A DNA stretch of 14,451 nucleotides from Lachnospiraceae bacterium. Its GTDB lineage: Bacteria > Bacillota > Clostridia > Lachnospirales > Lachnospiraceae. The stretch lies in contig CAAFXG010000217.1 in NCBI GenBank assembly GCA_900766925.1, positions 1-14,451 on the forward strand, read 5' to 3'. Numbering within the stretch: position 1 is the stretch's first letter; the number at the start of each line of letters is the position of its first letter. Below the pieces are notes generated by a model. It saw nothing but the letters and a program-made list of their open reading frames with translations, did not search any database and was not told where the DNA came from. A program made the translations under genes and the position numbers. This document shows positions 6,445 through 13,597 of this stretch, piece after piece.

Positions 6445-8322
6445 ATGATTAACGGCACAAAAATAATTGCGCTTTGTACATCAAGACTTAATGATGGCTC
6501 AACGCATGAATTTGTTATAGAACTTAATAAGAGGCTGGTTAAAAATAATTGCAGGCTGTTTATATATCACCTGTGTTCTGATTATTATTGGCTTGAAGAG
6601 TATATGAGTGCTGATTCATCAGTTTTTGAGCTGATAGATTTTGATATTGTTGATGCTGTTATCTTGATGGACGAGAAAATCAAGAGTGTAGAAATAACAA
6701 ATAATATTATAAATGATGCACGTAAGAATAATATCCCGGTTGTTACAATAGACAGTAATTACGCAGATTGTGTCAATGTAAGCTATGATTATAAGAAGGG
6801 GTTTGAACAGATTGTGCGTCATGTTGTGGAAGAACATCATGTGAGTCATCCCCATTTCATGGCAGGATATAAGGATAACTCATATTCCAACGATAGAATA
6901 GAAGTATTCAAAAAGGTACTTCTGGATAACAATATCCCGTTTGATTATGATATGGTGAGCTATGGGGATTTCTGGGCTGACCCAACAAGAAAGGCAATGG
7001 AGGAGTTGCTTGACAAAGGCAATGTTCCTGATGCCATAATTTGCGCAAATGATATTATGGCGGTTAATGTCAGTGCTGTTCTTAAAGAACATGGATATAA
7101 GATACCTGAAGATACTATAGTAACGGGATTTGATGGAATTGATGAAATTTTTTTCCTTCAGCCACAGATTACATCATGTATATGTAACCATAATGAGATG
7201 GCAGATATAATAATGGAAATCCTTCAGGCAAGCTTTGAGGGAAGAGAGCTTGAACAACAATATTTCATAGTCCCGGAGTTTCTGCCTGCCGAGTCCTGTG
7301 GATGTAAAAATACCCACCGGAAGAATAACGACAATTATCTCACACGAATTAATACACGATTTTACAGATATCAGGATGACAACAAAATCTTTTCATATAT
7401 TGCAGAAAAGATGCAGCTTTGTCTTGATTTACAGGAACTGTCTGAGCTTCTTAGGGATGATGCATTAAAGGATACGACCTGCGTAATAAATAAGTCATGC
7501 AATGACAGCACAATAAGCTCAAGTGATCTTGATTATATTAATAAATTCGATGATGATTTGATAGTAATAAGAGATTCATTGAATGAAGATGCCGTGCCGT
7601 TTGATATCCAGAAATCTGATATGTATAAGGATGTCGCTGTTCTTCTTGATAAGAAGGTACCAATAATTTTTAATGCACTTTGCTCTATAAACAGGCTGTT
7701 GGGCTTTGTATGCTTTTACTTTGATAATCTTGACATTACATCATATGGCAAGATTCCTCAGATGATAATGACACTGAGTAACGGAATTATCGGATATATG
7801 AATGTTCAGCATCAGCGATACTTAAGAAGTAAGGTTGAGGAGACATATAAGCGCGATTCGCTTACGGGGCTGTATAACCGTATGGGATTTAATACTGAAT
7901 TGGAAAAGCTGGTTAAGAGGGTAAGGGAAACAGGAGAAACAGTAACTGCCATCTTGTCGGATTTAAATGGACTTAAGGTTATCAATGATACATATGGGCA
8001 TGTACAGGGAGATAAGGCAATTCAGCTTATAGCCGATGCTTTAAGACATGCCTGCCCGTCGGATGCACTTATTGTAAGGCTTGGCGGAGATGAGATGCTG
8101 GCAGTAATTGTGGGACGAAATGATCCAAATGCAATAAAAGCGGGCATAAAAAAATATCTTGATGATATTAATAAAACTATGGGATTGCCTTATGAGGTAT
8201 CAACTAGTGTTGGTGCTTACCAGACTAATAATGTTCATGCGCTTAACATTGACAATCTGGTAATTCAGGCTGACAGGGAAATGTATCTCGAGAAAAAGGC
8301 ACATCATAACAGCCGAAGATAG
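6445..8322 (+). CDS. LacI-type sensor / GAF-like / GGDEF diguanylate cyclase, paralogue 1
   Basis: Start chosen at ATG 6445, seven bases after AGGGGG (6432-6437); an in-frame ATG at 6418 has no such site. The 625-residue protein has no signal peptide or membrane segment and is probably cytoplasmic. Residues 1 to about 275 form a LacI/PBP1-type ligand-binding domain without the DNA-binding helix-turn-helix: 'VNVSYDY', 'HPHFMAGYKDN', 'PDAIICANDIMA', 'PEDTIVTGFDGID'. An 'ESCGCK' motif (SCGC 284-287) follows, then a GAF-like linker (about 330-460). The GGDEF domain begins at 'DSLTGLYNR' (471) and includes 'SDLNGLKVINDTYGHVQGD' and the signature GGDEM (547-551). The fifth signature residue is Met instead of the usual Phe or Tyr; the acidic residues are kept. 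No RxxD inhibition site precedes it. Expected role: c-di-GMP synthesis controlled by a cytoplasmic small molecule, perhaps a sugar. First gene of a five-gene operon; about 50% alike in the sensor to the third gene by eye. Confidence 0.85.
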   Translation: MINGTKIIALCTSRLNDGSTHEFVIELNKRLVKNNCRLFIYHLCSDYYWLEEYMSADSSVFELIDFDIVDAVILMDEKIKSVEITNNIINDARKNNIPVVTIDSNYADCVNVSYDYKKGFEQIVRHVVEEHHVSHPHFMAGYKDNSYSNDRIEVFKKVLLDNNIPFDYDMVSYGDFWADPTRKAMEELLDKGNVPDAIICANDIMAVNVSAVLKEHGYKIPEDTIVTGFDGIDEIFFLQPQITSCICNHNEMADIIMEILQASFEGRELEQQYFIVPEFLPAESCGCKNTHRKNNDNYLTRINTRFYRYQDDNKIFSYIAEKMQLCLDLQELSELLRDDALKDTTCVINKSCNDSTISSSDLDYINKFDDDLIVIRDSLNEDAVPFDIQKSDMYKDVAVLLDKKVPIIFNALCSINRLLGFVCFYFDNLDITSYGKIPQMIMTLSNGIIGYMNVQHQRYLRSKVEETYKRDSLTGLYNRMGFNTELEKLVKRVRETGETVTAILSDLNGLKVINDTYGHVQGDKAIQLIADALRHACPSDALIVRLGGDEMLAVIVGRNDPNAIKAGIKKYLDDINKTMGLPYEVSTSVGAYQTNNVHALNIDNLVIQADREMYLEKKAHHNSRR

Positions 8323-8356
8323 TGATTTAATGATGCGGTTCATCAGTGGAGGTATT

Positions 8357-8953
8357 ATGATAGATACGGTTATTTTTGACGTAGGCGGGGTTCTTGTGGA
8401 TTTTCATCCTGAAGCAGGGATGAGAGAGATGGGATTTTCTGATGAGGCTGTAAAAGTATTTAATAATAAAATATTTTCCGGTTTGTGGGAGGAATGTGAC
8501 AGATACCCATATGAGGATAAGGAAATCCGGGATTTGTTTAAGAGCAGAGTTCCGGGATATGAGCGTGAAGTAGATATAATGTGGGATAATCTTCATCCAA
8601 TTTCCAATGCATACGAGTACAGTGTCGGATGGCTCAGGGAATTAAAGGCTCAGGGATTGAAAATATACATTCTTTCTAATTTTGGTAAGAGAGCTTTTGA
8701 GATTAACTCTGAAATATACCCATTTTTAGAGTTAATTGATGGAAGAGTTATCTCGTACGAGGTACAGCTTATTAAGCCGGAGCCTGAAATATATAAATGT
8801 ATTATCGACAAGTATTCTATTCTGCCGGAGAATGCAGTTTTTATTGATGATAGAAAAATTAATATAGATGCTGCGATTAAATTTGGTCTTAAGGGGATAG
8901 TGTTTGAAAATTATAATCAGGCAAGAATGGAATTATCGGGATACATTAGGTAA
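8357..8953 (+). CDS. HAD-superfamily (subfamily IA) phosphatase, YihX/HAD4-like
   Basis: Start chosen at ATG 8357, which has GGAGG at 8348-8352; ATG 8330 in the same frame lacks a site. The 198-residue protein has HAD motif I 'FDVGGVLVDF' (about residues 6-15) with nucleophile Asp, motif II 'ILSNFG', motif III Lys in 'LIKPEPEIYK' and motif IV 'FIDDRKINIDAA'. The second Asp of the usual DxD is replaced by Gly (DVGGVL). This is a known pattern in the YihX-type branch (DLGNV), whose E. coli member dephosphorylates glucose-1-phosphate. The substrate here is unknown. It lies 34 bp after the first GGDEF gene and 13 bp before the second, so it is co-transcribed; it may act on the metabolite those proteins sense (inference). 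Confidence 0.85.
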   Translation: MIDTVIFDVGGVLVDFHPEAGMREMGFSDEAVKVFNNKIFSGLWEECDRYPYEDKEIRDLFKSRVPGYEREVDIMWDNLHPISNAYEYSVGWLRELKAQGLKIYILSNFGKRAFEINSEIYPFLELIDGRVISYEVQLIKPEPEIYKCIIDKYSILPENAVFIDDRKINIDAAIKFGLKGIVFENYNQARMELSGYIR

Positions 8954-8966
8954 GAAGGTATGCAAT

Positions 8967-10874
8967 ATGAACAATGGGGTTAAAAAAATTAAGACAATTG
9001 GAATATGTGTAGCAAGAATACAGGAAGATTATGAATACAATATTGTCATGGCAATCGGAAGGGAAGCCGTGCGTCGCGGATATAAGGTTCTGATATTTAA
9101 TACGTTTTCGGACATGTATAATGGGAATCTTCATGCAAAGGGTTCTGCCGGGATTTATAAGCTGATTATGAAGGAACATGTGGACGGACTTGTTATCATG
9201 TCTGAAGCAATCAAGAACGATGAGGCGTGTGAGCAGATAGTCAAATATGCAGATGACAATGAAATACCGGTTGTTACGGTTGAGCGTGCTATAGGGGATT
9301 GCATTAATATTGAGTTTGATTATGTAGGTGCATTTGAAAAGATTGTGCGTCATGTTATTGAGGAGCATAATTGTACAAAAGTGAATTTTATAGCCGGTCA
9401 CAAGGGTAATTCGTTTTCTGAGACAAGGTTGGAATGCTACAGGCGTGTGCTCGAGGACAATAATATTCCCTTTGATGATACAAGAGTGGGATATGGTGAT
9501 TTTTGGGATGTACCAACTAAGGCTGTAATGGAGGAATTTTTAGCGGACCCGAGGGGGCTTCCTGACGCAATTATCTGTTGTAATGATACTATGGCACTGA
9601 CTGCCTGTCAGATGCTACAGGAACACGGATATAAAATACCGGATGATGTAATAGTTACCGGTTTCGATGGCATTGAGGCAGAGAAGTACGCAAGTCCAAG
9701 GCTTACAACTGCAGCTACGGACTTCTTATTATTGGGCTCACAGGTTATGGATTTACTAACAACCCTCAAAGAAAAGAAGCCTGATAAGGAGAAACTAAAT
9801 GTAGGTTTTATGGTGAGAATCGCACAGTCGTGTGGTTGTAAAGAAATTGGTGTATCGGAGGCTATTGGCAAGATTACAGAATTATATAATAGAATCGCAC
9901 ATGACAGAGGACATGAAAGCTTTATGTCAGGATATCTTACCAGTGCTCTGGGATGCCAATCCTACAAAAGTCTGGCCAAGGTAGGCGCAAGACATTCAGA
10001 GGAGCTAAATATATGGATATGCCTTAACAGGGATTATTTCAAAATAAAAGAAGTAGTAGATAAGTATAATGGAATATATGCAGAAGATATGGTGATGTTT
10101 TATCACGCTAAAAATGGAAGCCTTCTGGAGTTTGGGATTGAATACAAGCTGTCAGAGTATCTTCCGGATTTTGACAAAATTATGGCTGAGAATGATATGA
10201 TAATGTTTACACCTATTCATTATCAGGATAGAATATATGGTTATTCAGCTTCATTGGTTGATATGAATTATTGTTTCTTCGATTCGGAGCATCGTTTTAT
10301 TGATAATACATGTCAGATATTGGAGAGTATTCATAAGAGTGTTGAGCTTAATATTGCTTACAGCGAGTTAAAGGAGCTGCATCTTAGGGATTCTCTCACA
10401 GGACTTTTGAACAGACGTGGTTTCGAAGAAAAATGTGCGGAATTGATATCAAACGAAGAGAATAAGAAAAATGAACTTCTTGTTCTATCTGTAGATATGG
10501 ATGAACTCAAGTCCATCAACGATAATTTTGGACATGCTATGGGGGACATTGCAATTACTTCATCTGCCGAAATATTAAATGAATTCTCTGATACATCAAC
10601 GGTTTGTGCAAGATTCGGTGGAGATGAATATGCAATAGTTATTTCTTCACCTTCTGCTACGGCTAAGCGGGAGGATTTTATACAATATGTCAGAGCCAGG
10701 CTAAAGGATTTCAATTCAACCAAGGGATATCCGTTTACACTCGATATGAGTATCGGTTCTGCGATAGCAATGGCAAATTCAATGGAGGATATCCATGAAG
10801 CCCTTAGAATTGCCGATGCAGATATGTATGAGCACAAGAGAATTCATAAGCAAAAGCGAAGACAGAATATGTAG
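8967..10874 (+). CDS. LacI-type sensor / GAF-like / GGDEF diguanylate cyclase, paralogue 2
   Basis: Start chosen at ATG 8967 with GAAGG eight bases upstream; the frame is open further up, overlapping the HAD gene, but without a ribosome site. The 635-residue protein repeats the architecture of the first operon gene. A LacI/PBP1-type sensor lacking a helix-turn-helix ('FIAGHKGNS', 'PDAIICCNDTMA', 'PDDVIVTGFDGIE') is followed by 'QSCGCK' (SCGC 288-291). A GAF-like region (about 340-465) precedes the GGDEF domain from 'DSLTGLLNR' (475), with 'VDMDELKSINDNFGHAMGD' and signature GGDEY (551-555). The signature is nearer to consensus than in paralogue 1, so this copy is the likelier active cyclase. 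No RxxD inhibition site is seen. No membrane segment or signal peptide. The residues around the binding cleft differ between the copies, suggesting different ligands. Confidence 0.87.
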   Translation: MNNGVKKIKTIGICVARIQEDYEYNIVMAIGREAVRRGYKVLIFNTFSDMYNGNLHAKGSAGIYKLIMKEHVDGLVIMSEAIKNDEACEQIVKYADDNEIPVVTVERAIGDCINIEFDYVGAFEKIVRHVIEEHNCTKVNFIAGHKGNSFSETRLECYRRVLEDNNIPFDDTRVGYGDFWDVPTKAVMEEFLADPRGLPDAIICCNDTMALTACQMLQEHGYKIPDDVIVTGFDGIEAEKYASPRLTTAATDFLLLGSQVMDLLTTLKEKKPDKEKLNVGFMVRIAQSCGCKEIGVSEAIGKITELYNRIAHDRGHESFMSGYLTSALGCQSYKSLAKVGARHSEELNIWICLNRDYFKIKEVVDKYNGIYAEDMVMFYHAKNGSLLEFGIEYKLSEYLPDFDKIMAENDMIMFTPIHYQDRIYGYSASLVDMNYCFFDSEHRFIDNTCQILESIHKSVELNIAYSELKELHLRDSLTGLLNRRGFEEKCAELISNEENKKNELLVLSVDMDELKSINDNFGHAMGDIAITSSAEILNEFSDTSTVCARFGGDEYAIVISSPSATAKREDFIQYVRARLKDFNSTKGYPFTLDMSIGSAIAMANSMEDIHEALRIADADMYEHKRIHKQKRRQNM

Positions 10875-10888
10875 GAAGGAATATATAT

Positions 10889-11479
10889 ATGGGTGAGAGC
10901 GGACAGAAAAAATTAAGAGTATCATATAACGCACCGGTTGTTTTGACCTTTTCGATAATATCGTTTTTGGCGCTGTTACTTGGTATACTGACGAATAATA
11001 AATCTACTCAATTATTATTTTGTACTTACAGATCATCGTTTACTGATATACTAATGTATCTGAGGCTGTTTACCCATGTGCTTGGGCATGCTAACTGGCA
11101 GCATTTCTTTAATAATATGCTGATGTTTATGCTGATTGGACCTTTATTGGAAGAAAAGTACGGAAGCAAAATGATTTTGGAAATGATTGTGCTTACTGCC
11201 GGAATCACAGGATTATTAAACAATATATTGTTTCCACATACAGCATTGCTTGGTGCATCCGGAATAGTATTTATGTTCATTATGCTTTCTTCTCTGACGG
11301 CATTTCGTGAGAAGGAAATTCCGCTTACGTTTATTGTAGTTTTAGTAATGTATATTGGTCAGGAAATAATAAACGGACTGTTTACCTCCGATAATATTGC
11401 ACAATCAGCACATCTGTTAGGTGGAGCTTGTGGTTCATTTTTTGGATTTTTTGTGAATAAGAATAAGAAGGCTGTTTGA
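10889..11479 (+). CDS. Rhomboid-family intramembrane serine protease
   Basis: A 196-residue protein with about six hydrophobic segments. Rhomboid signatures are complete: 'FTHVLGHANWQHFFNNM' in the second core helix (His67, His72, Asn76) matches the GlpG H/H/N pattern. The catalytic serine is Ser124 in 'GASG', and the catalytic His175 lies in 'SAHLLGG'. The Ser-His dyad therefore looks active. The start has AGGAAGG (10873-10879) at good spacing, and the gene lies 14 bp after the second GGDEF gene, so it is in the operon. Rhomboids cut membrane-spanning substrates; none can be named here. A short N-terminal cytoplasmic tail and no fused domain are seen. Confidence 0.9.
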   Translation: MGESGQKKLRVSYNAPVVLTFSIISFLALLLGILTNNKSTQLLFCTYRSSFTDILMYLRLFTHVLGHANWQHFFNNMLMFMLIGPLLEEKYGSKMILEMIVLTAGITGLLNNILFPHTALLGASGIVFMFIMLSSLTAFREKEIPLTFIVVLVMYIGQEIINGLFTSDNIAQSAHLLGGACGSFFGFFVNKNKKAV

Positions 11480-11528
11480 TGGTAAATATACAATATAAAT
11501 TATGAATGACATTTGCTGAGGAAATGAT

Positions 11529-12455
11529 ATGGATACGGTTAGAGTTATGTTGCCGGTTGTACTGATGCTGGCAATGGGTTTTATTTTTAAAACCACAGGA
11601 TTTATTTCTGAACATGGTATAGATGATATAAAAAAATATATAACAACAATTGCGTTACCTGTAACCATTTTTCATGCTATGGGTATTGCCAGACTTAATA
11701 GCGATACAGCATATATTGTTGTTGCAATGTTTTTGGTACTTACAATTGCGATGCTTGTCGGATTTTTGCTAAGGCGGTTTATTCCTGAACCGTATAGTAA
11801 CTATCTGCCGTTTCTGATAACGGTTTTTGAGGGTGGAATGTTTGCATATCCGTTGTATCAGAACCTGTGTGGTGAAGACAAGCTGGTTTATGTTGTGATT
11901 GTTGATATAGCCGGATGTATATTTGGTTTTGGCTTTTATTATGGTATTTTGGCTCTGGTTGACCAGAAAACAAAATTTAGTTTTAAGTCGCTTGGAATGA
12001 CCGCGGTTAAGTCACCGACTTTCTTAGCAGTGGTATTAGGTTTGCTTTGTAATGTATCCGGATTGATGAATATTCTCCTTGAATCGCCAGTGGGAAGCAC
12101 ATATGTTGCGATTAAGGATATAATAGTTGCGCCGCTTACGGCAATGATATTGATTTGCGTTGGATATACACTAAGGATTGACCGGGAATTGATTGTTGTC
12201 TGTTTGAAGACTATAATCATAAGGGTGCTCACTATGGTACTGCTGGGCTTTGCCGTTATAAAGCTGCTTAAAATAACTCCTGATAACCGATATATGCTTG
12301 CTGCGTTTTTGGTTTATTTTGTATGTACGCCTACGTTTTCGCTTGCAGGCTTTGTTAGAAATAAGGACGCGGCGCAATATTGCTCAATGACTACCTCTAT
12401 GTATGTGTTTATTACAATCATAGGTTATGCAATTATAGCCTCGGTACTATTCTAA
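11529..12455 (+). CDS. AEC-family (auxin efflux carrier type) membrane permease
   Basis: A 308-residue integral membrane protein with about ten hydrophobic segments arranged as two five-helix halves. The first half opens with 'MLPVVLMLAMGFIFKTTGF', and the central 'FITVFEGGMFAYPLY' and 'GLLCNVSGL' segments are typical of bacterial AEC (Mem_trans) carriers, which move organic acids or related solutes. GAGGAA at 11518-11523 supports the ATG. It is 49 bp after the rhomboid gene and is the last gene before the terminator at 12469. The substrate is unknown; its place in the operon suggests it handles a metabolite tied to the sensor proteins (inference). Confidence 0.85.
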   Translation: MDTVRVMLPVVLMLAMGFIFKTTGFISEHGIDDIKKYITTIALPVTIFHAMGIARLNSDTAYIVVAMFLVLTIAMLVGFLLRRFIPEPYSNYLPFLITVFEGGMFAYPLYQNLCGEDKLVYVVIVDIAGCIFGFGFYYGILALVDQKTKFSFKSLGMTAVKSPTFLAVVLGLLCNVSGLMNILLESPVGSTYVAIKDIIVAPLTAMILICVGYTLRIDRELIVVCLKTIIIRVLTMVLLGFAVIKLLKITPDNRYMLAAFLVYFVCTPTFSLAGFVRNKDAAQYCSMTTSMYVFITIIGYAIIASVLF

Positions 12456-12468
12456 GGGTATGTGATAT

Positions 12469-12521
12469 ACAATATATAATGACCTCCACGAACCTACAAA
12501 GTGGAGGTCATTATATATTGT
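12469..12521. terminator. Bidirectional terminator between convergent genes, 21-bp perfect stem
   Basis: Arms 12469-12489 and 12501-12521 are exact inverted copies of 21 bases around an 11-base loop. The inner half (GACCTCCAC / GTGGAGGTC) is GC-rich, and the outer half is A/T only, supplying the U-rich tail in both directions. The stem begins 13 bp after the permease stop and touches the last codon of the AraC gene on the other strand, so it can serve both. Confidence 0.9.
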
Positions 12522-13280
12522 CTAGTCTGCATCTGAAAAGTGGCGGTTATAATTCTGCTTTCTATATTCATTAGGTGTAAGTCCTGTTACCTTTTTGAAG
12601 GTATTTATGAAATGACTATGGGATGAGAATGCAAAGTAGTTGCTTATTGCCAAAGGGGTGTAGTCGGCATAAATAAGCATGTTGGCAGCGGCTTCTATTT
12701 TACGCTGTATTATGTAATTTCCGACAGTGATATGTGTTTCGGTCTTAAACAAATTGCATAAATAATTCTTATGAAGACCGATGGCATCTGCTACATCCTC
12801 GAGCTTTATTTTTTCGTGGAGATGATCGTAGATATAGTCCATTGCTTTTAATACATGAGGCGAATAATTTTTCTGTTTTTTGATACGACGCATGCGATTG
12901 GCATATTCGTATATCAGCTTATGATGAAGCATTGTAATTTCATCCTCTGTTCTTAAGGTGTCAAGCTGTTGAATATACACATCACTCAGGGTATAAGCTG
13001 TTTCTGCGGGGAGTCCTCCCTCAATGCAAAATCTTGTTATCATTGCAACCGTTATGGTAAGATGATATTTTAAATTTCTAATAGGATTTTCTGACAGCTT
13101 TCCAAGCTGCTCGTTTTTGAGCGGTAACATTATTTTATCTAATTTCTTTATATCACCATTTTTGACAGTTGAATAGAAGTCCATTTCCCTTTCATATGGT
13201 AAATGTGAAATAGAATATTCTCTTTGAAGAAATAATTTGTGGGACAGAATTTTATCTGTTGAAGAATTGTTTTGGCTCAT
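12522..13280 (-). CDS. AraC-family transcriptional regulator
   Basis: Start chosen at the ATG whose complement is 13278-13280; GAGG lies about seven bases upstream of it, while a GTG at 13292 would overlap that site. The 252-residue product has an N-terminal, mainly helical domain (about residues 1-145) with no cupin fold evident. Its 'NPIRNLKYHLTITVAMITRFCIEGG' stretch resembles the helical domain of the YSIRK-linked regulators. The C-terminal AraC DNA-binding domain has two helix-turn-helix units: 'KLEDVADAIGLHKNYLCNLFK' and 'PLAISNYFAFSSHSHFINTFKK', then 'TGLTPNEYRK'. It is convergent with the sensor-cyclase operon and divergent from the Big_2 gene, making either a plausible target. Ligand unknown. 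Confidence 0.9.
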   Translation of the reverse strand: MSQNNSSTDKILSHKLFLQREYSISHLPYEREMDFYSTVKNGDIKKLDKIMLPLKNEQLGKLSENPIRNLKYHLTITVAMITRFCIEGGLPAETAYTLSDVYIQQLDTLRTEDEITMLHHKLIYEYANRMRRIKKQKNYSPHVLKAMDYIYDHLHEKIKLEDVADAIGLHKNYLCNLFKTETHITVGNYIIQRKIEAAANMLIYADYTPLAISNYFAFSSHSHFINTFKKVTGLTPNEYRKQNYNRHFSDAD

Positions 13281-13597
13281 GGTAAACCTCACGTTGTAAA
13301 TTAATCTAATAAAGTTCGTTAATAAATAAGATATACGTTAATTTGTACATTTTTGTCATTATAAAAAAATGTGTATTGTAATTTTTAACAATATGATATT
13401 AATATTATACAATAAATATTAATATTTTTATATAAAAAATTAAAAATAAATGATAAATTAACCTCACTGAAATATTTATACGCGGTAAAAAGATAATTAA
13501 AGGAGGGTAGTATATTTCATCAGGACAAATGTTTTGTGTAATTCTTTATTAGCATTTCATACATAAGAGGGTATGAAAAATTTATCAGGAGGTTAAA
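13281..13597. other. AT-rich divergent intergenic region
   Basis: About 317 bp between the AraC gene (leftward) and the Big_2 gene (rightward). TATAAT on the minus strand (complement of 13358-13363) is a possible -10 for the AraC gene without a clear -35. CGTTAAT occurs twice (13317-13323, 13336-13342). For the rightward gene, GATAAT at 13492-13497 is a weak -10. An AGGAGG at 13501-13506 has no start codon at usual spacing. ATG 13529 opens only a seven-codon frame (MFCVILY). No RNA structure with a recognisable riboswitch consensus was seen. Confidence 0.4.
13396..13426. repeat. Two ATATTAATATT boxes spaced 20 bp
   Basis: The sequence ATATTAATATT occurs at 13396-13406 and 13416-13426, 20 bp apart start to start, near two helical turns. 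Each contains the 10-bp palindrome ATATTAATAT. They lie between the divergent AraC and Big_2 genes and could be operator sites, but such AT-only words also arise easily in this composition. Confidence 0.3.

Noticed and set aside
8946..9401. 151-codon minus-strand frame opposite the second sensor-cyclase
   Set aside because: It is opposite a strongly conserved LacI-type sensor and has low-complexity Cys/Ile/Asn composition without domain signatures.
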